This document shows, in pieces, positions 38,721-47,773 of a DNA stretch of 64,000 nt. The notes below the pieces were generated by a model. The model was not told the DNA's origin. It was given only the letters and a program-made list of their open reading frames with translations, and did no database searches. How positions within the stretch are numbered: position 1 is the first letter of the stretch; each line of letters starts with the position of its first letter. The position numbers were made by a program, and so were the translations under genes. The DNA is from Streptomyces sp. (GTDB lineage: Bacteria; Actinomycetota; Actinomycetes; Streptomycetales; Streptomycetaceae): positions 124,001-188,000 of the forward strand of contig NZ_JAEKKT010000147.1 of assembly GCF_019510245.1 (NCBI RefSeq), given 5' to 3'.

Positions 38721-39749
38721 TCAACCGCCCGGCGCCCCCGCCACCCAGGGACGGGCCGTCGCCAGGCCCGCCAGCAGGCCCGCGCCCGCCGACACCGCCG
38801 TGAAGCTCAGCGCGTCGCCGACCGCGGCGATCACGGCCAGAGCGGCCAGCGCCGCACCGGCGGTGAGGGCGACCGGTGTGGAGCGGGGGGACCGCCACAG
38901 GGCGTAGAGGACCCAGCAGAACGCGGTGGCCAGCAGCAGGACGCCGACCAGGCCCTGCTCGGCGGCCAGCTGGAGCGGTGCGGAGTGCGGCCTGCCGTCG
39001 GGCGGGAGGGTCCCGGACGCGGTGCCGCTCAGCTCGCCGAAGCGGCCGGGGCCGACGCCCACGGCGGTGTTCCGGTGCGCGAGACGTACCGCGTCCCGCC
39101 AGAGCCGGACGCGGTGCTCGGTGAGGGGACCCTCCAGCGCGGCGGCGAGGCCGGCGGGCAGGACGTCCGCGGCGGCCGCCCAGACCGTCCCCGTCACCAG
39201 CGCGACCGCCAGCGCCAGTCCGGCGACGGCCGGACCCCGCCGCCGCATCCGGCCGGCGGCCACGGAACACAGCAGGACGACGGCACTGGCCGCGCAGCCG
39301 GCCACCGAGCCCACGGCCGCCCCGGTCACCGCGATGCCGGCGGCCAGCGTCCGCAGTCCGGACCGCAGCGCCGGAACCGGCGTCGCCCAGGCGGCGCAGC
39401 ACGCGCCGCCCGTCGCGAGTACCAGCAGCGCCGCGACGGCCCCCGCATGGCCGAGCGGCGTCCCGAACTGGGGGCCCGGCGCCAGCCGGGGCATCGCCAC
39501 CGCGAACGCCAGACCGGCCAGCGCGCCCGCACACGGCGCGGCCACCGGCAGGAGCGCCCCGGACATCCGGCCGGCGGCATAGCCCGCGGCCACCGCGAGC
39601 ACCGCCAGCAGCACCCCCTCGGGCCGCCCGTCGTGGCCGGCCGCCGAGATGAGCGGCCACGCGGCGCACGCCCCGAGCACCACGACGCCCACCACATCAG
39701 AAACGTTTCGTCTGTCGTTGTCCGCGCCCCTGTCGGCAGCGGACACCAT
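38721..39749 (-). CDS. O-antigen ligase-like polytopic membrane protein
   Basis: A 342-residue protein from the ATG at 39749. It has about nine to ten hydrophobic segments and an extracytoplasmic loop with HRVRLWRDAVRLAHRNTAVGVGPGRF (split here), the arginine/histidine pattern of Wzy_C O-antigen ligase/polymerase family proteins, which attach or polymerise surface glycans. Streptomyces has no LPS, so a capsule- or teichoic-acid-like glycan would be the substrate. It is not next to glycosyltransferase clusters. Convergent with the PH-domain gene and divergent from lnt. Confidence 0.7.
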   Translation of the reverse strand: MVSAADRGADNDRRNVSDVVGVVVLGACAAWPLISAAGHDGRPEGVLLAVLAVAAGYAAGRMSGALLPVAAPCAGALAGLAFAVAMPRLAPGPQFGTPLGHAGAVAALLVLATGGACCAAWATPVPALRSGLRTLAAGIAVTGAAVGSVAGCAASAVVLLCSVAAGRMRRRGPAVAGLALAVALVTGTVWAAAADVLPAGLAAALEGPLTEHRVRLWRDAVRLAHRNTAVGVGPGRFGELSGTASGTLPPDGRPHSAPLQLAAEQGLVGVLLLATAFCWVLYALWRSPRSTPVALTAGAALAALAVIAAVGDALSFTAVSAGAGLLAGLATARPWVAGAPGG

Positions 39750-39934
39750 CCCGGTCGACCCCACCGTCGCCCCCCGTGCCCCGGTCCCCCGACCTGCGGC
39801 GGGCCCCGCCGCCCGCCTCGGCACACCGTAACCGGTGATGCCCGCTTTGTGGACGACTTGGACGGGAACGGTGTGATTCCTGCGAGCCGAGACCGCGCTG
39901 TCGGCCGCAAGGTCAACCGCCGTACACTCCCCGG

Positions 39935-41548
39935 GTGACCGTCACCGCAACTTCCGTGGACCAGTCGGACCAGCTCACGCCGCGTCCCGCGCCCCGCGCC
40001 CGCGCCCTCCGGCTGCTCCGCCGCCTGGTCCCGGCCGCCGCCTCCGCGCTCAGCGGAGTGCTGCTGTACGTCAGCTTCCCGCCGCGCACCCTGTGGTGGC
40101 TGGCCCTGCCCGCCTTCGCCGGATTCGGGTGGGTGCTGCGCGGCCGTTCCTGGAAGGCGGCCCTCGGTCTCGGCTATGTCTTCGGGCTCGGTTTCCTGCT
40201 GCCCCTGCTGGTGTGGACCGGTGTCGAGGTCGGCCCCGGGCCGTGGCTGGCGCTGGTGGCCATAGAGGCGATCTTCATCGCGCTGGTGGGTGTGGGCGTG
40301 GCCGCCGTCTCCCGGCTGCCGGCCTGGCCGGTGTGGGCGGCCGCCCTGTGGATCGCGGGCGAGGCGGCACGCGCGCGTGTGCCCTTCCGCGGCTTTCCCT
40401 GGGGCAAGATCGCCTTCGGCCAGGCGGACGGTGTCTTCCTGCCGCTGGCCGCGGTGGGCGGTACCCCGGTGCTGGGTTTCGCCGTCGTCCTGTGCGGGTT
40501 CGGTCTGTACGAGGTGGGCCGGCTGGCCGTCGCGGGGCGGCGTACCCGTGAGATCCGGCGTGGGGCGGCGGCCGCGGCCCTGCTGAGCGTGGCCGTGCCC
40601 GTGGTGGGTGCGGTCGCGGCGCGGGGGCTGGTGAGCGACAAGGCCGAGGACGGTTCGGTCACCGTCGCGGTCATCCAGGGCAACGTGCCGCGGGCGGGCC
40701 TGGACTTCGCGTCGCAGCGCCAGGCCGTGCTCGACCACCACGTGAAGGAGACCCTCAAGCTGGCCGCCGACGTCAAGGCGGGCAAGGCCGCCAAGCCCGA
40801 CTTCGTGCTGTGGCCGGAGAACTCCTCCGACGTCGACCCGTTCGCCGACGCCGACGCGGCCGCCGTGATCGACCAGGCCTCGAAGGCGGTGGGCGTGCCC
40901 ATCTCGGTCGGCGGTGTCGTCGAGCGGGGCGGCAAGCTCCTCAACGAGCAGATCCTGTGGGACCCGGTCAAGGGCCCGACCGCGACGTACGACAAGCGGC
41001 AGATCCAGCCCTTCGGCGAGTACCTCCCGTTGCGCGGCCTGGTCGGCGCGATCAACAAGAACTGGACCAGCATGGTCCGCCAGGACTTCAGCCGGGGCAC
41101 CGAGCCCGGCGTGTTCGACATCGACGGCACCAAGGTCGGCCTCGCCACCTGCTACGAGGCCGCCTTCGACTGGGACGTGCGGGACACCGTCACGCACGGC
41201 GCCGAGATGATCTCCGTGCCGAGCAACAACGCCACCTTCGACCGCAGCGAGATGACCTATCAGCAGCTCGCCATGTCCCGGATCCGCGCGGTCGAGCACA
41301 GCCGTACCGTCACCGTGCCGGTGACCAGCGGCGTCAGCGCGATCATCATGCCGGACGGGAAGATCACCCAGAAGACCGGCATGTTCGTGCCCGCCTACCT
41401 GGTGCAGAAGGTGCCGCTGCGCACCTCCGAGACGCCCGCGACCAAGCTGGGCATCCTCCCGGAGATCGCATTGCTGCTGGTCGCGGCGGGCGGGGTCGGC
41501 TGGGCGATCGGGGCCGGAGTGCGCGGCCGGCGCGCCGGTGACGTGTAG
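39935..41548 (+). CDS. lnt: Apolipoprotein N-acyltransferase
   Basis: A 537-residue protein that N-acylates the N-terminal cysteine of lipoproteins at the membrane outer face. About six to seven N-terminal membrane helices precede a nitrilase-type catalytic domain. The triad is E295 in WPENSS, K354 in DKRQIQPFGEY and C406 in ATCYEAAFD, spaced as in E. coli Lnt (known family, recalled). One further C-terminal helix (ALLLVAAGGVGWAIGAG). GTG start at 39935. Streptomyces often carry two lnt genes; this one stands alone, with an O-antigen-ligase-like gene divergent. Confidence 0.85.
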   Translation: MTVTATSVDQSDQLTPRPAPRARALRLLRRLVPAAASALSGVLLYVSFPPRTLWWLALPAFAGFGWVLRGRSWKAALGLGYVFGLGFLLPLLVWTGVEVGPGPWLALVAIEAIFIALVGVGVAAVSRLPAWPVWAAALWIAGEAARARVPFRGFPWGKIAFGQADGVFLPLAAVGGTPVLGFAVVLCGFGLYEVGRLAVAGRRTREIRRGAAAAALLSVAVPVVGAVAARGLVSDKAEDGSVTVAVIQGNVPRAGLDFASQRQAVLDHHVKETLKLAADVKAGKAAKPDFVLWPENSSDVDPFADADAAAVIDQASKAVGVPISVGGVVERGGKLLNEQILWDPVKGPTATYDKRQIQPFGEYLPLRGLVGAINKNWTSMVRQDFSRGTEPGVFDIDGTKVGLATCYEAAFDWDVRDTVTHGAEMISVPSNNATFDRSEMTYQQLAMSRIRAVEHSRTVTVPVTSGVSAIIMPDGKITQKTGMFVPAYLVQKVPLRTSETPATKLGILPEIALLLVAAGGVGWAIGAGVRGRRAGDV

Positions 41549-41615
41549 CCGTACACCCGCTGTACGCCCCGTGGCTTCGGCCGGGTGCGGGGAAGCGGGC
41601 GGTTAGGGTCGCCTC

Positions 41616-42095
41616 ATGGCTACTCCTGACTTCATCCGCACGATCCGGGCCGCCGCGGGCCACCAGCTCCTCTGGCTGCCCGGGATCACCGCCATCGTCT
41701 TCGACGACGAGGGCAGAGTGCTGCTGGGCCGCCGCACCGACACCCGCAAGTGGTCGGTGATCGGCGGCATTCCGGAGCCGGGGGAGCAGCCTGCGGCCTG
41801 CGCCGTGCGGGAGGTCTTCGAGGAGACCGCGGTGCGCTGTGTCGCCGAGCGGGTGGTCCTCGTCCAGGCGCTGGAGCCCGTCACCTACCCGAACGCGGAC
41901 GTCTGCCAGTACATGGACATCACGTTCCGCTGCCGGGCCGTCGGCGGCGAGGCCCGGGTGAACGACGACGAGTCGCTGGAGGTGGCCTGGTTCGACGTGG
42001 ACGCCCTGCCGGACCTGAACGAGTTCGGGGTGTTCCGGATCAAGCAGGCCATGTCGGATGCACCCACATGGTTCGACCCTACGGCTTTCGGCTGA
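41616..42095 (+). CDS. NUDIX hydrolase
   Basis: A 159-residue pyrophosphohydrolase with the Nudix box GIPEPGEQPAACAVREVFEE at about residues 47-66 (GX5EX7REUXEEXGU pattern with A as the last uncharged residue), preceded by the LLGRRTDTRKWSVIGG strand. It probably hydrolyses a nucleoside diphosphate derivative; substrate unknown. It is 67 bases after lnt and 54 before the SDR gene, all in one direction, but without overlap, so operon membership is uncertain. Confidence 0.8.
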   Translation: MATPDFIRTIRAAAGHQLLWLPGITAIVFDDEGRVLLGRRTDTRKWSVIGGIPEPGEQPAACAVREVFEETAVRCVAERVVLVQALEPVTYPNADVCQYMDITFRCRAVGGEARVNDDESLEVAWFDVDALPDLNEFGVFRIKQAMSDAPTWFDPTAFG

Positions 42096-42149
42096 AGTAT
42101 GTGTGCTGACGCTATGTGGGAGCGGAGGGCCGCCACCTAGGGTCGATCC

Positions 42150-42956
42150 ATGAGCCCGCCCAGCGCCCGCACCGCCCCCGCCCTCGACCTGAACGGCCGC
42201 ACCGCCCTCGTCACCGGCGCCGCCGGAGGCATCGGCCGCGCCTGCGCCCTGCGTCTCGCGGCCGCCGGCGCCAGGGTCAGAGCCGTCGACCGGGACGGGC
42301 CAGGACTGGCCGAACTCGTGGACGCGGCCGGGCGGACGCTCGGCCCGGCGGGCGGCGGGGCCGTCGAACCGTACGTCCTCGACCTCACCGACCTGGACGC
42401 GGCCGAACACGCCGCCGCCGGCACCGACGTCCTCGTCAACAACGCGGGCCTCCAGCTGGTGCGCCCCATCGAGGAGTTCCCGCCGGACGTCTTCCACACC
42501 GTGCTGACCGTGATGCTGGAGGCGCCGTTCCGGCTCATCAGGGGTGCGCTGCCGCACATGTACGGGCAGGGCTGGGGACGGATCGTGAACATCTCCTCCG
42601 TCCACGGGCTGCGCGCCTCCGCCTACAAGTCCGCCTATGTGGCCGCCAAACACGGTCTGGAGGGACTGTCGAAGACGGCCGCTCTGGAGGGCGCGCCCCA
42701 CGGGGTGACCTCCAACTGCGTGAACCCGGGCTACGTCCGCACCCCGCTCGTCGAGAAGCAGCTCGCCGACCAGGCACGGGCGCACGGCATCCCCGAGGAG
42801 CGGGTGCTGTCCGAGGTCCTCCTGACCGACAGCGCCGTCAAGCGGCTCGTCGAACCGGACGAGGTCGCCGAGGCCGTGGCCTATCTCTGCGGCCCCCAGG
42901 CATCCTTCGTCACGGGCACCTCGCTGGTGCTCGACGGCGGCTGGACGGCCCACTGA
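42150..42956 (+). CDS. 3-hydroxybutyrate dehydrogenase-like SDR
   Basis: A 268-residue classical short-chain dehydrogenase. TGAAGGIGRA binds NAD(P) near residue 22, NNAG is at about 95, the catalytic serine is in ISSVHG, and YKSAYVAAKHG carries the Tyr-x-x-x-Lys pair. PGYVRTPLVEKQL and the overall plan resemble D-3-hydroxybutyrate dehydrogenases (BdhA), which give acetoacetate. A GAF/PucR regulator follows at once, and then a convergent metabolite:proton symporter, which together fit uptake and oxidation of a short hydroxy acid. A general SDR on another substrate cannot be excluded. Confidence 0.75.
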   Translation: MSPPSARTAPALDLNGRTALVTGAAGGIGRACALRLAAAGARVRAVDRDGPGLAELVDAAGRTLGPAGGGAVEPYVLDLTDLDAAEHAAAGTDVLVNNAGLQLVRPIEEFPPDVFHTVLTVMLEAPFRLIRGALPHMYGQGWGRIVNISSVHGLRASAYKSAYVAAKHGLEGLSKTAALEGAPHGVTSNCVNPGYVRTPLVEKQLADQARAHGIPEERVLSEVLLTDSAVKRLVEPDEVAEAVAYLCGPQASFVTGTSLVLDGGWTAH

Positions 42957-43014
42957 CGGACCGGGCACCCGCCGGTCCGCGAGTTTTCCACAGGCCCGAC
43001 GGGCCGGAGCGGCG

Positions 43015-45000
43015 ATGCGGAATCCTGTGACCATGTCTCGCAATCACGTGCAGTCCGCCAGGCGGCCGGCCCCGGCCCCGGCGGCCGGCGCCCTCGAGCT
43101 GGGCGCCGAAGCGCCCGGGGGCGCCGAGCAGGCGTACCTCGAACTGCTGGCCAGGGGCGCCTCGGCGGAGGCGTACGAGCAACCGGTGCTGCTCGCCCGC
43201 GCCGAGAACCGGCCGCCGGAGCGGATCGCCGCCCTGGAGCGGGCCAAGCTCCTCGCACTGCGGGTGCGCACCGAGCTGGAGGGCAGACGCCGACGCGAGG
43301 CCGAGCTGTCCGCCCTGTTCGAGACCGCGCACGACCTGGCAGGGCTGCGGGACGTGGACGCCGTGCTCCAGGCGATCGTCCAGCGCGCCCGCTCCCTGCT
43401 CGGCACCGACGTCGCCTACCTGAGCCTCAACGACCCGGCGCGCGGCGACACCTACATGCGGGTGACCGAGGGCTCGGTCGCGGCCCGCTTCCAGCAGCTG
43501 CGGCTCGGCATGGGGGAGGGGCTCGGCGGACTCGTCGCGCAGACCGCGCGGCCGTACGTCACCGACGACTACTTCAAGGACGACCGCTTCCGGCACACGC
43601 TCACCATCGACGCCGGAGTGCGCGACGAGGGGCTGGTCGCCATCCTCGGCGTCCCGCTCATGCTCGGGCCGCACGTCATCGGGGTGCTGTTCGCGGCGGA
43701 CCGGCGGGCTCGCGTCTTCGAACGGGAGCAGATCGCCCTGCTCGGATCCTTCGCCGCGCTCGCCGCGGCCGCCATCGACACGGCGAACCTGCTCACCGAG
43801 ACCCGTTCGGCCATGGCCGGACTGGAGCGGGCCAACGAGATCATCAAGGAGCACAGCGCGGTCATCGAACGCGCCTCGGACATCCACGACCGGCTCGCCG
43901 AGCTCGTGCTGCGCGGCGGCCAGGTCCACGACGTGGCCGCCGCCGTCTCCCAGGTCCTCGGCGGCACGGTCGAGTTCACCGACACCGCCGACCCGCGGTC
44001 GCTGGAGACGTCGCGCACGGAGGGGCACGCGGTGCGGCACGGCGGCGACTGGATCGCCGCGGTCGCCGCCGGCGGCGAACTCCTCGGCGCGCTGGTGCTG
44101 CGCGGCCGCCCCGGTCTCGACCCCGTCGACCAGCGCACCCTGGAACGCGCCGCGATGGTCACCTCGCTGCTCCTGCTGGCCCGCCGCTCCGCCGCCGAGG
44201 CCGAACAGCGGGTGCGCGGCGAACTGCTCGACGACCTCCTCGACGCCCGTGACCGCGAACCGCGCCAACTGCGCGAGCGCGCCGCCCGGTTGCAGGCCGA
44301 CCTCGACGCCACCCACGTCGTGCTCGCCGCCCGGCTGGAGAGCCCGGTGGCGGACGCCGAGGAGGCGGCGGCAGCGCGCCGCCGGCTGTGGTCGGCCGCC
44401 TCCCACCTCGCCACCACCCGGCACGGCCTGGCCGCCGCCCGCGACGGCGGCACCGTCCTGCTGCTGCCCCTCGACCCCGGCGACACCGCCGCCGACGTGG
44501 CTCGGCGCACCGCCCGGCACCTCGGTACCGCCGTCCACCAGCCGGTGACCGTCGGCGCCTCCGCACCCGTCGCCGGCCTCGCCACCCGCCCCGAGGCCGT
44601 GGCCGCCGGCTACGCCGAGGGCCGCCGCTGCCTGGACGCGCTGAACGTCCTCGGCCGGGGCGGTGACGGGGCCGCCGCCGAGGACTTCGGCTTCCTCGGC
44701 CTGCTCCTCGCCGGGGAACGGGACGTCGCCGCATTCGTCACCCGCACCATCGGCCCGGTGGCCGCCTACGACCGGCGGCGCGGCACGGAACTGCTGCGCA
44801 CCCTCGACGCGTACTTCGCCTGCGGGGCGAGTCCGGCCCGCACGAAGGACGAACTCCACGTCCACGTGAACACGGTGGCCCAGCGGCTGGAGCGGGTGGC
44901 CCGCCTCCTCGGCGACGACTGGCAGAGTCCCGCTCGCGCCCTGGAGATCCAACTGGCGCTGCGCCTGCACCGGCTGGGGGCGCCGCCGGAGCGCCGCTGA
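43015..45000 (+). CDS. GAF-domain regulator with C-terminal PucR helix-turn-helix
   Basis: A 661-residue cytosolic activator. A GAF domain at about residues 95-280 (FETAHDLAGLRDVDAVLQAIV, DVAYLSLNDPARGDTYMR, GVPLMLGPHVIGVLFAADR) follows an N-terminal helical part. A long linker with a helix (IIKEHSAVIERASDIHD) leads to a C-terminal PucR-type DNA-binding domain (RTKDELHVHVNTVAQRLERV). GAF binds a small ligand. In Streptomyces such genes usually control an adjacent SDR and transporter, as here. A start at 43033 is possible; 43015 has the better ribosome site. Confidence 0.8.
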   Translation: MRNPVTMSRNHVQSARRPAPAPAAGALELGAEAPGGAEQAYLELLARGASAEAYEQPVLLARAENRPPERIAALERAKLLALRVRTELEGRRRREAELSALFETAHDLAGLRDVDAVLQAIVQRARSLLGTDVAYLSLNDPARGDTYMRVTEGSVAARFQQLRLGMGEGLGGLVAQTARPYVTDDYFKDDRFRHTLTIDAGVRDEGLVAILGVPLMLGPHVIGVLFAADRRARVFEREQIALLGSFAALAAAAIDTANLLTETRSAMAGLERANEIIKEHSAVIERASDIHDRLAELVLRGGQVHDVAAAVSQVLGGTVEFTDTADPRSLETSRTEGHAVRHGGDWIAAVAAGGELLGALVLRGRPGLDPVDQRTLERAAMVTSLLLLARRSAAEAEQRVRGELLDDLLDARDREPRQLRERAARLQADLDATHVVLAARLESPVADAEEAAAARRRLWSAASHLATTRHGLAAARDGGTVLLLPLDPGDTAADVARRTARHLGTAVHQPVTVGASAPVAGLATRPEAVAAGYAEGRRCLDALNVLGRGGDGAAAEDFGFLGLLLAGERDVAAFVTRTIGPVAAYDRRRGTELLRTLDAYFACGASPARTKDELHVHVNTVAQRLERVARLLGDDWQSPARALEIQLALRLHRLGAPPERR

Positions 45001-45031
45001 TCCCCGGAGGCGGGGGACCGGCGGCGCGGGC

Positions 45032-46399
45032 TCAGCGGGCGGCCACGTCCTCGCCGCGTGCCGGGACGGCCGTGGTGCCGTCGTCGGCCAGGTCACGCCG
45101 CCGGGTCTCCTTGGCCACGCCCACCGCTACCAGGGTGAGCACCGACGCCGCGATCACGTACAGGGCGATCGGCGTCGGGCTGTCGTAGTCGGCCAGCAGG
45201 GCGGTGGCGACGAGCGGGGCGGGCGCACCCGCGGCGACGGAGGCGAACTGGGCGCCGACGGAGGCCCCGGAGTAGCGCATCCGGGTCGCGAACATCTCGG
45301 CGAAGAACGCGGCCTGGGGCGCGTACATGGCGCCGTGCAGCACCAGGCCGACGGTCACCGCCAGGACCAGGTACCCGAACCGCCCGGTGTCGGCGAGGGC
45401 GAAGAACGGGAACATCCACAGCCCGATCCCGGCCGCGCCCAGCAGGTACACGGGCCGCCGGCCGACCCGGTCTGACAGCGCGCCCCACGCCGGGATCACG
45501 GCGAAGTGCACGGCGGAGCCGATGAGTACGGCGTTCAGCGCGGTCTGCTCGGAGACACCGGCGGAGGTGGTGGCGTAGACGAGGACGAAGGCGGTGATGA
45601 CGTAGTAGCTGATGTTCTCCGCCATCCGCGCGCCCATCGCGACGAGCACGTCACGCCAGTGGTGCCGCAACACGGCGACGAGCGGCGGCTGTTCGGCCCT
45701 CCCGGCGTTCCGCCGGGCCTCGGAGCGTGCCAACGCCGCGCGGAACACGGGTGATTCGTCGACGGAGAGCCGGATCCACAGACCGACGACGACCAGCACA
45801 CCGGAGAGCAGGAACGGGATCCGCCAGCCCCAGCTCGCGAACGCGCCGTCGGACAGGACGGCGGTGAGCAGCGACAGCACACCGGTCGCCAGCAGCTGGC
45901 CTGCCGGGGCCCCGGTCTGCGGCCACGAGGCCCAGAAGCCGCGCCGGCGTGCGTCGCCGTGCTCGGAGACGAGCAGGACGGCGCCGCCCCACTCACCGCC
46001 CAGCGCGAACCCCTGGACGAGCCGCAGCAGGGTCAGCAGTACGGGCGCCGCACCGCCGACCGTCGCATGGGTGGGCAGCAGCCCGATCGCGAACGTCGCG
46101 CCTCCCATGAGCAGCAGACTCAGCACGAGCAGCCGCTTGCGCCCGAGCCGGTCGCCGTAGTGCCCGAACACCAGGGCACCGAGCGGCCGTGCCGCGAACC
46201 CGACGGCGTACGTCAGGAACGACAGCAACGTGCCGACGAGCGGGTCGGAGTCCGGGAAGAACAGCTTGTTGAAGACGAGGGCGGCCGCGGAACCGTAGAG
46301 GAAGAAGTCGTACCACTCGATGGTGGTGCCGATGAGGCCGGCGGCGACGATCCTGGGGAGCTTGGCGGTGGTCGGTGGAGCTGATGCTGCGGAGGCCAT
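45032..46399 (-). CDS. MHS-family MFS metabolite:proton symporter
   Basis: A 455-residue 12-helix transporter. GTTIEWYDFFLYGSAA at the N-terminus and FGHYGDRLGRKRLL (the MFS loop 2-3 signature) identify the metabolite:H+ symporter (MHS) branch, related to ShiA, KgtP and ProP. ALGGEWGGAVLLVSEHG is the second diagnostic stretch. The start is ATG 46399 with GAGGAAG upstream. It is convergent with the PucR regulator, 32 bases away, and probably imports the acid oxidised by the SDR. Substrate not readable. Confidence 0.8.
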   Translation of the reverse strand: MASAASAPPTTAKLPRIVAAGLIGTTIEWYDFFLYGSAAALVFNKLFFPDSDPLVGTLLSFLTYAVGFAARPLGALVFGHYGDRLGRKRLLVLSLLLMGGATFAIGLLPTHATVGGAAPVLLTLLRLVQGFALGGEWGGAVLLVSEHGDARRRGFWASWPQTGAPAGQLLATGVLSLLTAVLSDGAFASWGWRIPFLLSGVLVVVGLWIRLSVDESPVFRAALARSEARRNAGRAEQPPLVAVLRHHWRDVLVAMGARMAENISYYVITAFVLVYATTSAGVSEQTALNAVLIGSAVHFAVIPAWGALSDRVGRRPVYLLGAAGIGLWMFPFFALADTGRFGYLVLAVTVGLVLHGAMYAPQAAFFAEMFATRMRYSGASVGAQFASVAAGAPAPLVATALLADYDSPTPIALYVIAASVLTLVAVGVAKETRRRDLADDGTTAVPARGEDVAAR

Positions 46400-46788
46400 G
46401 TGCGCCACTTCCTCGTGTGCGGTGGGGGCGGGTACGTGTCGGCACACGGTAGAAACACGCAGGTCAGACTCACATGTGACGGAGTAACATAGTTCGGGGA
46501 TCGGCTACGTGTGCGGCCACCATGCCGGCTCACGACAGGGTGGTTCAGGGACTCGAAGGTGGTCGAAACGAGTGCCGTCCGGGACGCGTGGTTCGGGGTG
46601 ATTTGACGGTGCGGTGCTGACTCCCGTGCTGACTTGGTGCTGACTGCGCTCCGTTCAACTCGGACATCTGGGGTTGATCGGCTCAGAGTCGTCGCGTGGT
46701 AGGTGACCGGGCTGAGAGTGGTCACCCCGTCGGCGGTGTCCTGGGGGACATTTCGCCGTAGGCCCGATGGATCGCGGCGTCGTAATGT
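46400..46788. promoter_or_regulatory. Divergent promoter region with three GTGCTGACT repeats
   Basis: 389 bases between the MHS transporter and PaaX genes, with no gene seen. GTGCTGACT occurs at 46614-46622, 46626-46634 and 46637-46645, direct repeats 12 and 11 bases apart (about one helical turn). A regulator could bind one face of the DNA there. The site is 144 bases upstream of PaaX. Confidence 0.5.
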
Positions 46789-47613
46789 ATGCGCGTGACC
46801 GATCCCGCCCCCCGCCCTCAGGCCCTTCTGCTGAGCTTCCTCGGTGACGAGGTGTTGGGCCGCGGTGAGTGCGTGTACACGGGCAGCATCATCGAGGTGT
46901 TCCGGCATGCCGGGGTCGGAGAACAGGCCACCCGGTCCACCCTCACCCGCATGGTCGACCGGGGGCTGCTGCGTCGCCGACGCGAGGGGCGACGGGTCTA
47001 CGTCGGTCTCACCGACCGCTCGGAGGCGATCCTGCGTGACGGAGAGCGGCGCATCTGGAAGGCGGGCGCGGTCAACCGGGACTGGGACGGCACCTGGACG
47101 CTCCTGGGCTTCTCGCTTCCGGAGTCCTGGCAACGCCAGCGGCACGACCTGCGTTCGCAGCTGACCTGGGCGGGGTTCGGCGCGTTGTTCGGCGGGCTGT
47201 GGATCGCGCCGGGCGATGTCGACGTCTCCGGGATCGTCGCCGAACTGGGTCTGGCCGCGCACGTGAAGGTGTTCCGGGCCCGCGCAGACGCCGGCATGGA
47301 CATCGCCGAGATGATCGACGATGCCTGGGATCTGCAGGAACTGGCCAACCGCTACCGGGCCTTCGAGGAGGCCTGGAAGCCGTACGTCTCGGGCGGTGCG
47401 GACCTGGCCGCGGAGAAGGCCCTCGCGCTGCGTCTCCGGTTGACCGCGGAGTGGCTGCAGGTCATCCGCACCGACCCCAGGCTGCCCGTACTTCACCTGC
47501 CGGCGACCTGGCCCGCGGGGACGGCGGAGGAGACGTTCCGTGTGGTTCACGCCCGGCTGGAGGCGCCGGCCCGGGAGGCGGCGCGCCGACTGATCGAGAC
47601 GGTTCCGGCGTAG
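46789..47613 (+). CDS. PaaX family transcriptional regulator
   Basis: A 274-residue repressor with the PaaX layout: N-terminal winged helix (ALLLSFLGDEVLGRGECVYTG, ATRSTLTRMVDRGLLRRRREG), middle WTLLGFSLPESWQRQRHDLRSQL, and a C-terminal helical domain. In E. coli PaaX senses phenylacetyl-CoA; in actinobacteria relatives control varied acyl-CoA pathways. It is followed 160 bases on by a secreted alpha/beta hydrolase and an MFS transporter, a plausible target set. GTGCTGACT direct repeats lie upstream. Confidence 0.75.
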   Translation: MRVTDPAPRPQALLLSFLGDEVLGRGECVYTGSIIEVFRHAGVGEQATRSTLTRMVDRGLLRRRREGRRVYVGLTDRSEAILRDGERRIWKAGAVNRDWDGTWTLLGFSLPESWQRQRHDLRSQLTWAGFGALFGGLWIAPGDVDVSGIVAELGLAAHVKVFRARADAGMDIAEMIDDAWDLQELANRYRAFEEAWKPYVSGGADLAAEKALALRLRLTAEWLQVIRTDPRLPVLHLPATWPAGTAEETFRVVHARLEAPAREAARRLIETVPA

Positions 47614-47773
47614 CCGCAGCACGCTGTCCATGCCGTCGTGTCGGCTTCAGTCATGTTGTGCACTCTCTTGACTGTCGCAAGAAATGAGCCCTACATTCCT
47701 CGGCATCTTGGTTCAGTGCACTGAGTATCCGCCCGTGCCCCGCTCCGCAGCCGCCTCCCCAGGGAGCTCCCCC

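Noticed and set aside
39326..41299. Long minus-strand frame across lnt
   Set aside because: Antisense of lnt, whose catalytic Glu, Lys and Cys are all in place on the plus strand.
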